DNA of 64,000 nt from Nitrogeniibacter aestuarii (lineage in GTDB: Bacteria > Pseudomonadota > Gammaproteobacteria > Burkholderiales > Rhodocyclaceae), in the NCBI RefSeq assembly GCF_017309585.1, contig NZ_CP071321.1:1674001-1738000 (forward strand). Direction: 5' to 3'. The stretch's first letter is position 1; every line of letters starts with the position of its first letter. Shown one piece after another: positions 44,741 to 53,874 of this stretch. Made by a program: the position numbers and the translations under genes. The notes under the pieces are model-generated. The model saw only the letters and a program-made list of their open reading frames with translations, had not been told where the DNA came from and searched no databases.

Positions 44741-45262
44741 ATCGCTCAGGAAAAGAAGCAGCGCGTTAACGAAGAAATTACCGCGACTGAAGTGCGTCTG
44801 ATTGACGCTGAAGGGGAGCAGGCCGGCATCCAGACGATCCGTGCCGCGCTGGAACTAGCAGACGAAGCCGGGCTTGATCTGGTGGAAATCGCCCCTCTGG
44901 CCAAGCCGCCCGTTTGCCGGATCATGGATTACGGCAAGTTCAAGTATCAGGCGGCCAAGAAAGCGCACGAGGCAAAAGCCAAGCAGAAGCAGGTGCAGGT
45001 CAAGGAAGTGAAGTTGCGTCCGCGTACGGACGAGAACGACTACCAGATCAAGCTGCGTAATCTGCGCCGGTTCCTGGACGACGGTGACAAGGTTAAGGTG
45101 ACGTTGCGCTTCCGTGGCCGTGAAATGGCCCATCAGGAGTTTGGCATGCGACAACTTGAGCGCATCAAGGCCGACCTGGAAGAAGTCGCGAACGTCGAGC
45201 AGATGCCCAAGATGGAAGGCCGCCAGATGGTGATGGTGATGGCGCCCGTCAAGAAGGTATAA
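44741..45262 (+). CDS. infC: Translation initiation factor IF-3 (ATC start codon)
   Basis: The likely start is ATC at 44741 (then AQEKKQRVNEEI), with AGAGGAGAG at 44725-44733 seven bases upstream; no ATG or GTG lies in between until GTG 44792, which would remove the conserved N-terminus. The product has 173 residues, normal for IF-3, with PPVCRIMDYGKFKY and KVTLRFRGREMAHQEFG. In E. coli infC starts with AUU and IF-3 represses its own translation through this codon; the same logic probably holds here. Confidence 0.93.
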   Translation: MAQEKKQRVNEEITATEVRLIDAEGEQAGIQTIRAALELADEAGLDLVEIAPLAKPPVCRIMDYGKFKYQAAKKAHEAKAKQKQVQVKEVKLRPRTDENDYQIKLRNLRRFLDDGDKVKVTLRFRGREMAHQEFGMRQLERIKADLEEVANVEQMPKMEGRQMVMVMAPVKKV

Positions 45263-45324
45263 GCAAGGTTTTTCGCCGGAAACGGTGAGCGTTGAATTTC
45301 GCCGGTGACGGTGAAAAGTAGGTG

Positions 45325-45342
45325 AGGGCACCTCGGTGCCCT
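45325..45342 (+). promoter_or_regulatory. Hairpin in the infC-rpmI intergenic leader
   Basis: AGGGCAC/GTGCCCT with a CTCG loop forms a strong hairpin 75 bp before rpmI and no T-run follows. In enterics the rpmI-rplT pair is controlled by L20 binding to this leader; a similar role here is possible but not shown. Confidence 0.4.
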
Positions 45343-45417
45343 TTAGACAAGTGGGAGCAGGTCCTCAAATACGCCTTGAGCGTTGCCTGTGACCATGACA
45401 AAAAACAGGAGCATTTC

Positions 45418-45615
45418 ATGCCCAAGATGAAAACCAAGCGGGGCGCCGCCAAGCGCTTCCGTGTTCGCGCGAGCGGTTCCGTCAAGCGCGGTCAAGCCTT
45501 CAAGCGTCACATCCTGACCAAGAAGACCACCAAGGCCAAGCGTCACCTGCGTGGTGCCACGGCGGTCCATGATTCGGATAGCAAACTCGTCAGCGCCATG
45601 CTGCCGTACGCCTGA
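45418..45615 (+). CDS. rpmI: 50S ribosomal protein L35
   Basis: This 65-residue protein has the typical start MPKMKTKRGAAKRFR and a Lys/Arg-rich body. CAGGAG precedes the ATG. Confidence 0.98.
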   Translation: MPKMKTKRGAAKRFRVRASGSVKRGQAFKRHILTKKTTKAKRHLRGATAVHDSDSKLVSAMLPYA

Positions 45616-45627
45616 TAGGAGAGAACC

Positions 45628-45987
45628 ATGCCTCGAGTAAAACGTGGTGTAACCGCACGCGCCCGTCACAAGAAAGTCCTTGCCCAGGCCAAAGGTTTCC
45701 GCGGCCGCCGCAAAAACGTCTATCGCGTCGCCAAACAGGCGGTGATGAAGGCTGGTCAATACCAGTATCGTGACCGTCGTCAGCGCAAGCGTCAGTTCCG
45801 CGCGCTGTGGATTGCCCGTATCAACGCCGCTTCCCGCGAGCTGGGCATGACCTACAGCACGTTCATGAACGGTCTGAAGAAAGCTTCGATCGACGTGGAT
45901 CGCAAGGTGCTGGCCGACCTGGCAGTGTTCGACAAGGCAGCTTTTGCTGCACTCGCCGAGCAAGCCCGGGCCAAGCTCGCTGCGTAA
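45628..45987 (+). CDS. rplT: 50S ribosomal protein L20
   Basis: This 119-residue protein has MPRVKRGVTARARHKKVL and YSTFMNGLKKASIDVDRK, both diagnostic. It starts 12 bp after rpmI with TAGGAG in front. Confidence 0.98.
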   Translation: MPRVKRGVTARARHKKVLAQAKGFRGRRKNVYRVAKQAVMKAGQYQYRDRRQRKRQFRALWIARINAASRELGMTYSTFMNGLKKASIDVDRKVLADLAVFDKAAFAALAEQARAKLAA

Positions 45988-46004
45988 GCACTCGCAGCGG
46001 AAAG

Positions 46005-46031
46005 AAAGGAGGCCTAGCCTCCTTTTTTTTT
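46005..46031 (+). terminator. Intrinsic terminator after rplT
   Basis: The stem AGGAGGC/GCCTCCT with loop CTA is followed by a T8 run. It precedes pheS, so partial read-through or a pheS promoter is needed. Confidence 0.85.
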
Positions 46032-46053
46032 CTGACAATCATGGCGCAGTTTC

Positions 46054-47085
46054 ATGAACGATCTTGATTCCCTAGTTTCACAGGCGCATACGGAATTCGC
46101 TGCTGCGGCAGATGCCAATGCGCTGGATGTGGCCAAGTCCCGTTATCTCGGCAAGAGTGGCGCCATCACGGTGCAACTCAAATCGCTCGGACAGCTGGCG
46201 CCCGAAGAGCGCAAAGCTGCTGGCGCACTGATCAATGCTGCCAAATCGAAGATCGAGCAGGCGCTCGAAGCGCGGCGTGAGGCCATTCGTGACGCACAGC
46301 TTGCCGAGCAACTGGCGGCCGAGTCGCTGGATGTCACGTTGCCGGGCCGTGGGAACGGCAAGGGCGGGTTGCACCCGGTCAGTCGCACGATCGAGCGCAT
46401 CGAGGCCCTGTTCCGTTCCATCGGGTTCGAAGTGGCGGATGGCCCTGAAATTGAAACCGACTTCTTCAATTTCACGGCGCTTAATACGCCGGAGAATCAT
46501 CCCGCACGCTCCATGCACGATACGTTCTATCTCGAGGGGGATGCGGACGTGTTGCTTCGGACGCATACCAGCCCGGTGCAGATTCGAACGATGCAGGCTC
46601 ATGCCGCGCGCCACGCAGGTGCCGACCACATGCCCGAAATTCGCATCATCGTGCCGGGGCGGGTGTTTCGAGTCGATTCCGATGCCACCCATTCGCCCAT
46701 GTTCCATCAGATGGAGGGGCTATGGGTGGGCGAGCACGTCAGCTTTGCTGACCTGAAAGGTGTGATTGCCGATTTCCTGCGCAAGTTCTTCGAGACGGAC
46801 GATCTTCAGGTTCGCTTTCGTCCCTCTTTCTTCCCGTTTACCGAACCCAGCGCAGAGATTGACGTTGGGTTCATGCATGGCGACATGAAGGGGCACTGGC
46901 TCGAGATTGGCGGCTGCGGGATGGTGCATCCGAACGTGCTGCGCCATGGCGGGATCGATCCGGAGAAATATACGGGATTTGCCTTCGGCATGGGCTCGGA
47001 TCGTTTGACCATGCTGCGCTATGGAATCAACGACCTGCGTCTGTTTTTCGAAAACGATCTGCGTTTCCTTAGCCAATTCAGGTAA
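46054..47085 (+). CDS. pheS: Phenylalanyl-tRNA synthetase alpha subunit
   Basis: This 343-residue class II synthetase has the N-terminal coiled coil, HPARSMHDTFYLEGD, LLRTHTSPVQIRTM (motif 2 area) and the closing GFAFGMGSDRLTMLRYGI (motif 3). The quality of the ATG start is supported by family length. It lies 6 bp before pheT. Confidence 0.98.
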   Translation: MNDLDSLVSQAHTEFAAAADANALDVAKSRYLGKSGAITVQLKSLGQLAPEERKAAGALINAAKSKIEQALEARREAIRDAQLAEQLAAESLDVTLPGRGNGKGGLHPVSRTIERIEALFRSIGFEVADGPEIETDFFNFTALNTPENHPARSMHDTFYLEGDADVLLRTHTSPVQIRTMQAHAARHAGADHMPEIRIIVPGRVFRVDSDATHSPMFHQMEGLWVGEHVSFADLKGVIADFLRKFFETDDLQVRFRPSFFPFTEPSAEIDVGFMHGDMKGHWLEIGGCGMVHPNVLRHGGIDPEKYTGFAFGMGSDRLTMLRYGINDLRLFFENDLRFLSQFR

Positions 47086-47091
47086 GCCACC

Positions 47092-49470
47092 ATGCAATTT
47101 TCAGAAAAATGGTTGCGCAGCTTCGTCGATCCTGCGCTCGATACCGAGGCACTCGGCCAGCTCATTACCATGGCTGGTCTCGAAGTCGAAGAGATCAAGC
47201 CGGCAGCGGTCGATTTTTCCATGGTCGTTGTCGGGCATATTGTCGAGACTGAAAAGCACCCGGATGCCGATCGCCTTAAGGTGTGCAAGGTCGATGCAGG
47301 TCAGGAGGAACTGCTCCAGATCGTGTGTGGCGCCCCGAATGCGGCAGCTGGCATGAAGGTCCCCTGCGCACTGGTGGGCGCCAGGCTGCCCGGGTTTGAA
47401 ATCAAGAAGGCCAAACTGCGTGGAGTGCCTTCGTTCGGCATGCTCTGCTCAGCCAAAGAACTGGGTATTTCGGACGATCAAGGCGGGCTTTATGTCCTGC
47501 CAGATGATGCTCCGGTCGGGCGGGATGTGCGGGAACTGCTTGACCTGAATGATTCCATCATCGAGATCAGCCTGACGCCGAACCGCGCTGATTGTCTGAG
47601 TCTTCTGGGCGTTGCTCGCGAAGTGGCCGCACTGACCGACATGCCGCTGACGGCACCTGTCATTGCGCCCGTCGCGCCGGTCATCGACACTCGCCGTGGC
47701 GTCGTGCTCGATGCGCCCGAAGCCTGCCCGAGATTCTGTGGTCGTGTTATCGAGGGTGTGAATGCAGCTGCGCCGACACCCGACTGGATGAAGCGTCGCA
47801 TCGAACGCAGTGGTATCCGCTCAATCAGCGCGTTGGTGGATATCACCAACTACGTCATGCTCGAGCTGGGGCAGCCGCTGCACGCTTACGACAACACCAA
47901 GCTCAATGGTGATATTCACGTTCGTCTGGCCCGGCCTGATGAAAAGCTTCTGTTGCTCAACGAGCAGACCATTGACCTTGAACCGGACACCCTGCTTATC
48001 GCTGACGAGCGCAACGTGCTCGGTATGGCCGGCATCATGGGCGGCGAGGAAAGCGGCGTAACTGCGCAGACGCGCGACGTTTTTCTCGAGGCTGCCTTCT
48101 TTTCGCCCGATGCAGTGGCTGGCCGGGCCCGCGAGTATGGCTTTTCTTCCGATGCGTCACATCGCTTCGAGCGCGGCGTCGACTTCAATGCAAGTCAGGG
48201 GGCGATCGAGCGCGCAACTGAGCTGATCGTCAGCATTTGCGGCGGTCAGCCGGGACCGGTCGAGGTCGCTGAATCCCTCGGAAAGCTGCCCGCTCGCAAT
48301 GCCGTCATGCTGGCGCCGGCGCGTGCCCGGAAGTTGCTTGGCGTCGATCTGGATGACGATCAGATTGCTGCACTGCTGTCCCGCGTGCATCTGGATGTGA
48401 CCCGTGAGGGCGAGCTCTTCAAGGTTGTTCCGCCATCCTATCGTTTTGATATCGAACTTGATGTCGATCTGGTCGAGGAGCTTGCGCGGCTCTACGGATA
48501 TGACAACATTCCCGCCTTGGCCCCGCAGGGCACGATGGCCATGCTGCCTCGCAGCGAGGACGCACGTGATTTGTGGATGGTGCGCCGCCAGGTTTCTGAT
48601 CGCGATTACCAGGAAGTCGTTAACTACGCTTTCATCGAAGAGGCGTGGGAGCATGACTTCTGCGGAAACGGTACGCCCATTCGCTTGGCGAATCCGATTG
48701 CCAGCCAGATGAGCGTGATGCGATCGAGCCTCATTCCGGGGTTGGTCAATACCGTCGCGGTCAATCGAAAGCGACAGAATCCGCGCGTGCGCGCTTTCGA
48801 AGTCGGTCGTTGCTTTATCGCTGATGCAAATGCAACACCGGTGCCGGGTTATCACCAGCCGGTTCGCGTCGGCCTGATCGCTGCGGGCAGTGTGGCTGCC
48901 GAGCAGTGGGGGCAAGCCGCCAGAAACATCGATTTCTACGACATCAAGGGTGACATCGAGGCCTTGTTCGCGCCTGCGCAGCTTCGCTTCGAGGCGGCTG
49001 AACACCCGGCGCTTCACCCGGGGCGCTCTGCTCGAATCCTTCTCGACGGCGACGATGTCGGCATGATCGGCGAAATTCACCCTAAATGGGTGCAGAAATA
49101 CGATCTGGGTACGCCACCGGTTGTTTGCGAGATCGATGCCGATGCTGCGATGAGTTCAAAACTTCCAGTCTATGCCGTGATCTCGCGCCAACCTGCCGTG
49201 ACCCGTGATATGGCGCTGGTGCTGAATCAAGATGTCAGTGTCGATAGCGTGCTGGACGCGCTCAGGACCGTTGAATCGCCGATCGTGAAGGGAATCGAAC
49301 TGTTTGATGTCTATCAGGGCAAAGGCATCGATCCAGACAAAAAGAGCCTTGCTTTCAGGGTGTTGATGCAAGATACTCAACGAACCCTTGAAGACGCCGA
49401 GGTGGACGCTGCAGTTGCAGCACTCGTCCAGCGAGCCGAGGCAGACTTTGGTGCCCGCCTGCGTGGATAA
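47092..49470 (+). CDS. pheT: Phenylalanyl-tRNA synthetase beta subunit
   Basis: This 792-residue protein has an N-terminal EMAP-like tRNA-binding domain (VVGHIVETEKHPDADRLKVC), the B3/B5 domains, the catalytic-like core and the C-terminal FDX-ACB domain (SRQPAVTRDMALVLNQDV). GSDASHRFERG is a family block. Confidence 0.98.
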   Translation: MQFSEKWLRSFVDPALDTEALGQLITMAGLEVEEIKPAAVDFSMVVVGHIVETEKHPDADRLKVCKVDAGQEELLQIVCGAPNAAAGMKVPCALVGARLPGFEIKKAKLRGVPSFGMLCSAKELGISDDQGGLYVLPDDAPVGRDVRELLDLNDSIIEISLTPNRADCLSLLGVAREVAALTDMPLTAPVIAPVAPVIDTRRGVVLDAPEACPRFCGRVIEGVNAAAPTPDWMKRRIERSGIRSISALVDITNYVMLELGQPLHAYDNTKLNGDIHVRLARPDEKLLLLNEQTIDLEPDTLLIADERNVLGMAGIMGGEESGVTAQTRDVFLEAAFFSPDAVAGRAREYGFSSDASHRFERGVDFNASQGAIERATELIVSICGGQPGPVEVAESLGKLPARNAVMLAPARARKLLGVDLDDDQIAALLSRVHLDVTREGELFKVVPPSYRFDIELDVDLVEELARLYGYDNIPALAPQGTMAMLPRSEDARDLWMVRRQVSDRDYQEVVNYAFIEEAWEHDFCGNGTPIRLANPIASQMSVMRSSLIPGLVNTVAVNRKRQNPRVRAFEVGRCFIADANATPVPGYHQPVRVGLIAAGSVAAEQWGQAARNIDFYDIKGDIEALFAPAQLRFEAAEHPALHPGRSARILLDGDDVGMIGEIHPKWVQKYDLGTPPVVCEIDADAAMSSKLPVYAVISRQPAVTRDMALVLNQDVSVDSVLDALRTVESPIVKGIELFDVYQGKGIDPDKKSLAFRVLMQDTQRTLEDAEVDAAVAALVQRAEADFGARLRG

Positions 49471-49478
49471 GGGAAGTT

Positions 49479-49784
49479 ATGATGACATTAACGAAGGCTG
49501 AACTGGCAGATCTGCTCTTCGAGCAGGTCGGTTTGAACAAGCGCGAAGCAAAGGACATGGTCGAGGGTTTCTTTGAAGAAATCCGGATGGCGCTGGAGCG
49601 TGGCGAGTGTGTGAAGTTGTCCGGTTTCGGTAACTTCCAGTTGCGCGACAAACCCCAGCGTCCGGGGCGCAACCCCAAGACCGGGGAAGAAATTCCCATC
49701 ACGGCGCGTCGTGTGGTGACCTTTCATGCCAGTCAAAAGCTCAAAGCTGCTGTGGAATCCCTGAGCGATGCAGGAAAGTCCTAA
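49479..49784 (+). CDS. ihfA: Integration host factor alpha subunit
   Basis: This 101-residue HU/IHF-fold protein has VKLSGFGNFQLRDKPQRPGRN and the C-terminal RRVVTFHASQKLK. Two ATGs follow each other (49479 and 49482); either may be used. It overlaps the next gene by 17 bp. Confidence 0.97.
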   Translation: MMTLTKAELADLLFEQVGLNKREAKDMVEGFFEEIRMALERGECVKLSGFGNFQLRDKPQRPGRNPKTGEEIPITARRVVTFHASQKLKAAVESLSDAGKS

Positions 49785-50151
49785 TACCGAAGGCAGTGAC
49801 AGCCTTCCGCCGATCCCGGCCAAGCGTTACTTCACCATTGGTGAAGTGAGCGATCTGTGTGGTGTAAAACCACATGTGCTGCGCTACTGGGAGCAGGAGT
49901 TTACCCAGCTGAAGCCGGTCAAGCGGCGGGGTAACCGTCGCTACTACCAGCATCACGAGGTACGGCTGATTCGGCGGATTCGGGAGCTGCTCTACCAGGA
50001 AGGTTTCACTATTTCCGGTGCGCGAAACCAACTCAATGCGGCAGCGATTCATGTGCATGAAGATGCCCATGAAGCCGCCGAGTTGAAAGAACGGATCGGC
50101 GAAGCTCGTACCGTGCTGGGCAACTTGCTCAACGAGTTGAAAAAAGAGTGA
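49768..50151 (+). CDS. MerR-family transcriptional regulator
   Basis: This 127-residue protein has the MerR winged helix: RYFTIGEVSDLCGVKPHVLR, YWEQEF and RRYYQHHEVRLIRRIRELLY. It lies after ihfA, as in many beta- and gammaproteobacteria; targets are unknown. Confidence 0.93.
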   Translation: MQESPNTEGSDSLPPIPAKRYFTIGEVSDLCGVKPHVLRYWEQEFTQLKPVKRRGNRRYYQHHEVRLIRRIRELLYQEGFTISGARNQLNAAAIHVHEDAHEAAELKERIGEARTVLGNLLNELKKE

Positions 50152-50157
50152 TTTGAA

Positions 50158-50186
50158 TTGTGGTTTTGGCTCGCATTGCCTATAAT
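50158..50186 (+). promoter_or_regulatory. Sigma-70 promoter of tRNA-Pro
   Basis: TTGTGG (50158-50163), a 17-bp spacer and TATAAT (50181-50186) precede the tRNA by 13 bp. Confidence 0.75.
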
Positions 50187-50198
50187 TGCGGGCTCGTG

Positions 50199-50276
<78 letters not shown>

Positions 50277-50351
50277 AATTCAACATCTGGAGTTGACCAC
50301 TCCAAACCACTGCAGACTGATAAAAACCCCTTTAAATCAGCCTGTTGCACG

Positions 50352-50382
50352 AAACCCGCCCGTCAAACCGGCGGGTTTTTTG
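50352..50382 (+). terminator. Intrinsic terminator after tRNA-Pro
   Basis: AAACCCGCC and GGCGGGTTT pair over a 9-base loop, followed by TTT. It lies 76 bp after tRNA-Pro. Confidence 0.85.
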
Positions 50383-50414
50383 TTGTCTGGAGTGGTCTGT
50401 TTTGGTCGCTTCCG

Positions 50415-50449
50415 TGGGACAGACGTGGGACAGAATTGGCTCTGTCCCA
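50415..50449. repeat. TGGGACAGA repeats (two direct, one inverted) beside tRNA-Pro
   Basis: TGGGACAGA occurs at 50415-50423 and 50426-50434, and inverted (TCTGTCCCA) at 50441-50449, making a 9-bp inverted repeat with a 6-bp spacer. A partial GATGTCCC follows. The position 140 bp from the tRNA end suggests arm-type sites for an integrase or excisionase, or a regulator of this edge (inference). Confidence 0.5.
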
Positions 50450-50480
50450 GTTGATGTCCCCCGCTCAATGGAGGCTCTGG

Positions 50481-50771
50481 ATGGATACGTTGTCCCCCGA
50501 TGTACTGGTAGATGTCTTCAAAACGTTGGAGATGACCCGAGGAAACCCTGGCGAACGCGTACCCGAGTTCATCAGCCGTGTGCTGTCCGAGTATGAACCG
50601 GAGTCATTGCGCCTCCTGATTCAAAAGGCCGTCTTGCATGTAGCTGAAGTTGTGGAGGTGTTACATGATGACGCGAGTAAGGAGCATGTCGAGGGTGTGT
50701 GGCGGTTGCTGCAAGATCCAACTAACCTGGAAGTGCTGGAGAAGGCCATAGCCGACACAAGTTGCGGATGA
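50481..50771 (+). CDS. Hypothetical protein (96 residues)
   Basis: GGAGG stands 6 bases before ATG 50481; the same frame runs back through tRNA-Pro, which cannot be coding. The protein (MDTLSPDVLVDVFKTLEMTR...) is acidic and helical with no recognised domain. It is the first gene of the accessory region. Confidence 0.5.
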   Translation: MDTLSPDVLVDVFKTLEMTRGNPGERVPEFISRVLSEYEPESLRLLIQKAVLHVAEVVEVLHDDASKEHVEGVWRLLQDPTNLEVLEKAIADTSCG

Positions 50772-51071
50772 ACGTGTTTGGCTTGACCGGTGTGGGCCTC
50801 GAGCACCGTCGAGATTAGATGCAACTCTTGGATCGGTGCGCAAACTCACCTCTGAGGGACTCTGATGCAAATACACGCGATAGCCTGTGGGCTATCAAAC
50901 CAAGGCATAGAGTTAGTCTTTTGGCGGCCAGCCGGGTAGTAGGGAGTGTAGTAGAGGTTTCGTTCCAGCCTGCGGCCGAACAGGTTTGGTGAGACACAGT
51001 AAAAGGCCGAACGAAAGGGGCGCTGGACGGATCGGTAGGTTAAATTTTCGCCGTTTGTTCTGAATCGATGA
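50772..51071. other. 300-bp stretch without a gene
   Basis: No supported coding frame. One clear hairpin, GATAGCC/GGCTATC with a TGTG loop, lies near 50879-50896. I see no tRNA, repeat or obvious promoter. Confidence 0.4.
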
Positions 51072-51761
51072 CTACTGGTGTGCCTGCTTACTGAGCGTCC
51101 AAAGCCGCAGGCCAGAGTTCGGCAAGCGCTGAACGTATCGGTGCCGGGTACCACTGGCCGGGCAAGGTTTCCCGTTGGGACGACGTCGCTTCCACTCGGC
51201 TCGAAATAGGCTCTTCACTTTTTTCACTTGTTCTCGAACGCCAGCAAAGCCAGGTGTCGCGTGCAAGGCGTCAAGGTACTGGGTGACTTCGAAGTCGTTG
51301 CCGCCGCGGCAGACCTCGAGCGAGCGCAATCTCCAGCCCTCGTAGGCCTCCTGTGTGAGACGCCACGTCCACGCGGGGCGAAGGCTTTCTGCCCTTGGAC
51401 GCTGCACGAGTTCATACTCCCCGAGCGTCAGCCGGGTGTCGCGCGCATGCACATCGCGCAGCGACTCGAGCGAGTGCGCCGCGTGCGGACCGGGCGTGAC
51501 CAGCAGACAGAACACGAGGGTGTCCGTATGCGCACGCCACCAAAGCAGGCATGCGGACGCATGCCCGTAGGCGCGTTCCCGGGCCTTCTGATTACGATGC
51601 AGATGGACGCCATAGAGTCGCGCGAATTTCATGGCCAGCGGCCTTGCCCGGTCGATGGAGACCTCGCCGAGGGCGTAGTGGCGATAGCCACGTCGGACCT
51701 GATCGGCAATTCGTTGCATGAAGACGGACTTCTTGTTGAAGATGAGGGGGTCGTAACGCAT
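51072..51761 (-). CDS. Hypothetical protein of the accessory region (229 residues)
   Basis: AAGGAG lies 6 bases before ATG 51761. The protein is rich in Arg and aromatic residues (SIDRARPLAMKFARLYGVHL, HASACLLWWRAHTDTLVF) and has a basic C-terminus, which may bind nucleic acid. No family is recognised. It lies downstream of and on the same strand as the 348-residue protein at 51966-53012, but a terminator-like hairpin separates them. Confidence 0.6.
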   Translation of the reverse strand: MRYDPLIFNKKSVFMQRIADQVRRGYRHYALGEVSIDRARPLAMKFARLYGVHLHRNQKARERAYGHASACLLWWRAHTDTLVFCLLVTPGPHAAHSLESLRDVHARDTRLTLGEYELVQRPRAESLRPAWTWRLTQEAYEGWRLRSLEVCRGGNDFEVTQYLDALHATPGFAGVREQVKKVKSLFRAEWKRRRPNGKPCPASGTRHRYVQRLPNSGLRLWTLSKQAHQ

Positions 51762-51884
51762 CCATCGCTCCTTTTGAGTGCCGCGCGTACGTGCGCGAAC
51801 AAGCGAAGCGCACCGCGGAGCGGGTTTTATTCGTATAGCGACAGCGTCTCGTGCGTGAGCACAAAGGTTTCCAAGGGCGAAGCC

Positions 51885-51918
51885 CCAAAAGAAAGCCCCC
51901 GCCCGGAGGGCGGGGGCA
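51885..51918 (-). terminator. Terminator-like hairpin after the 348-residue gene
   Basis: GCCCCCGCCC and GGGCGGGGGC form a 10-bp stem; on the minus strand TTTCTTTT follows. It lies 50 bp after the stop at 51966. Confidence 0.7.
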
Positions 51919-51965
51919 CGAAGGCTGCGCTGCAGGCGCAGGTCATCGGGTTCGGAAGCGGGACC

Positions 51966-53012
51966 TTATTGGGGAGCGTCGACGCTTTCCCGATGGCGCC
52001 GAACGGCTTGAAGAATGGCCAGACGCGCCTCGGGAGCTGGAATTTTTTTGAATGCGGCCAGCGCTTCTCTCATCGGAATACGCTCGCGCGACATGTCGAT
52101 GCCCACTGCCTGGCACCAGCTCTGAATGCCAGGCTCGCAGCTGCCGGACTGGCGTGCATCGTCAAGCGTGACCTCGCATGGTGAGCGACGATAGCGTTTG
52201 ACGAATGCATTGATGTCGTCTGTCGTCGTGTCGTTATTGGCGACCCTGGCGCGTTCACTCGCGCGCCGTTTGCGCATGAGTCCCGAGATGGCGGCCTCCG
52301 CACTTGTTGCATGAAACGACAGGTCCCCCGAGCGGGCGATGTATCCGTGCTCCGTGACGACAGAGTAGGCCCGGCTCTGGCGTGCCCAGGTCGCCTGAAA
52401 GACATCGCACCCATTGACGGTCGTGACGTGCCAGGCGTCGAGGGTAAGGAGTCCATCAAGCAGGGTAAGTCCTTTGCGTTCGACGCGGGTAAGCCACTGC
52501 GTGTGGACCCTAATGTGGTGATTGTCTTCGGTTGCACGCCAACCCTTAAACGCGCCCCCATACGTGTCCCAGTTGTATGAAATATCAACTTCGTAACTGG
52601 CAGGCTCGCCAGGCTGACAGAACCACACGTAAAAACTGCTTCCACCAGCGGCGCCCCAACGCATTGCACTCTTCGCGGCTTTGACGACGCTCGAGGTGCG
52701 AAGCTCATTGAGTCGCTCTTTCACGAGCCCTTTTGGGAGCATCACGGGGGAGCGCGGGCGCTTGGGTGCCGGAAGTGCTCGAATTCCGGGGATTCGGCGC
52801 TGGGCGTGAAGCAGATGCCGGACTCTATGCCACTCATCATGCAACGCGACGCGATTGAGCATCCACTCGACGTACTCGTTGCGTCCAGGAAGCCCTGCTG
52901 CCCGAAGTGCAGCGATGCAGGCCTTCTTTGTGCGTTTTGGGATGCCTTCTGCAATCTTGATGAGGTGTACTTCGATAGCTGTCGGTGTCTGGGTTTTGGG
53001 CGAATTCAACAT
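51966..53012 (-). CDS. Hypothetical protein of the accessory region (348 residues)
   Basis: The frame is long and has a natural amino-acid mix (SSFYVWFCQPGEPASYEVDI, DISYNWDTYGGAFKGW). The N-terminal part is basic with an RTKKACIAALRAAGLPGRNE helix pair that could bind DNA; the rest is not recognised. The start ATG 53012 has only a weak ribosome-binding site. It may be an element-specific gene; no function is claimed. Confidence 0.6.
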   Translation of the reverse strand: MLNSPKTQTPTAIEVHLIKIAEGIPKRTKKACIAALRAAGLPGRNEYVEWMLNRVALHDEWHRVRHLLHAQRRIPGIRALPAPKRPRSPVMLPKGLVKERLNELRTSSVVKAAKSAMRWGAAGGSSFYVWFCQPGEPASYEVDISYNWDTYGGAFKGWRATEDNHHIRVHTQWLTRVERKGLTLLDGLLTLDAWHVTTVNGCDVFQATWARQSRAYSVVTEHGYIARSGDLSFHATSAEAAISGLMRKRRASERARVANNDTTTDDINAFVKRYRRSPCEVTLDDARQSGSCEPGIQSWCQAVGIDMSRERIPMREALAAFKKIPAPEARLAILQAVRRHRESVDAPQ

Positions 53013-53237
53013 TGTCTTGGTTCCATTTCAGTATTCGGGACACCGTCTAGCGCATGGATTTATTTGTGCATACGAGGTCGCCGAAATTTGTCTGTGAGAT
53101 TTCCTAGGCGAAAGGGCGCCGATCGGCCGATCGATAGGCCGGGGCGTTTTTGAATCGCGTCGGGAGAATCAGGAGCGGGGCGTCGGGAATGCTCGATCGC
53201 ATTGCACCCCGCTCAAGGGAGCTAGGTCACCGACCTG

Positions 53238-53753
53238 TCACTCGGCAATGCACCGGGCGGTGGCGATGGCCAGCATGTCGTGCAGTGTTGGATACGCTGC
53301 ATACGTCGCCTGGATGAGCCGGTGGTACGCAAATTCCGTCATGGAGGTGCGTGCTTGTCGGTTCATCGCGCTCATCAGCTGGGCGGAGAAGTCGGCGTCC
53401 AGATTCAAGGTTCGAACCGCATTTACGCGAAATTCGCTATCGTCAAAGATGTACAGCGAGAACGGCAGAGGCTGTCCCTTCTTCCATCCCTCGCAGGCTC
53501 CGCGAAGCTCGAACGGGTACAAGCCCACATGGTGGGGCAGTGCCATCCAACCGGCTTCGCCAAATTTGACGAAGAGGATGTCTAAGTCGCCGTGTGTCGC
53601 CATCGCGAACTGGACTGCTCCGTGCTCAAAGTCGTCGAGCGACTGAAGTTGAGATGTGGGAACGCCGAGGTGAAGCATCGGAGGCGACTTGCGATGCATC
53701 ATCAGAGTAGTGAACGGCGAATGGAAAACGTCGGAATTTGCTTTCATCTTCAT
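53238..53753 (-). CDS. Hypothetical protein of the accessory region (171 residues)
   Basis: AGGAGC lies 1 base before ATG 53753 and 7 bases before the in-frame ATG 53747, so the true start is probably 53747. The protein is soluble with a mixed alpha/beta pattern (FEHGAVQFAMATHGDLDILF). No domain is recognised. Upstream, at 53780-53799, GGGCAGCA/TGCTGCCC forms a hairpin. Confidence 0.6.
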   Translation of the reverse strand: MKMKANSDVFHSPFTTLMMHRKSPPMLHLGVPTSQLQSLDDFEHGAVQFAMATHGDLDILFVKFGEAGWMALPHHVGLYPFELRGACEGWKKGQPLPFSLYIFDDSEFRVNAVRTLNLDADFSAQLMSAMNRQARTSMTEFAYHRLIQATYAAYPTLHDMLAIATARCIAE

Positions 53754-53874
53754 GCTCCTGATTTACGGATAAGTGATTCGGGCAGCAGCCTTGCTGCCCT
53801 TGATCAATCGGCATGAAAACGTGCCGCTCAGTTTAATAGACGGATGACGCAGCCAACTGTTACCGACTTTTTGC

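Noticed and set aside
46041..46067. Eight-codon frame before pheS as leader peptide
   Set aside because: It has a single Phe codon and overlaps the pheS start; not a phenylalanine attenuator.
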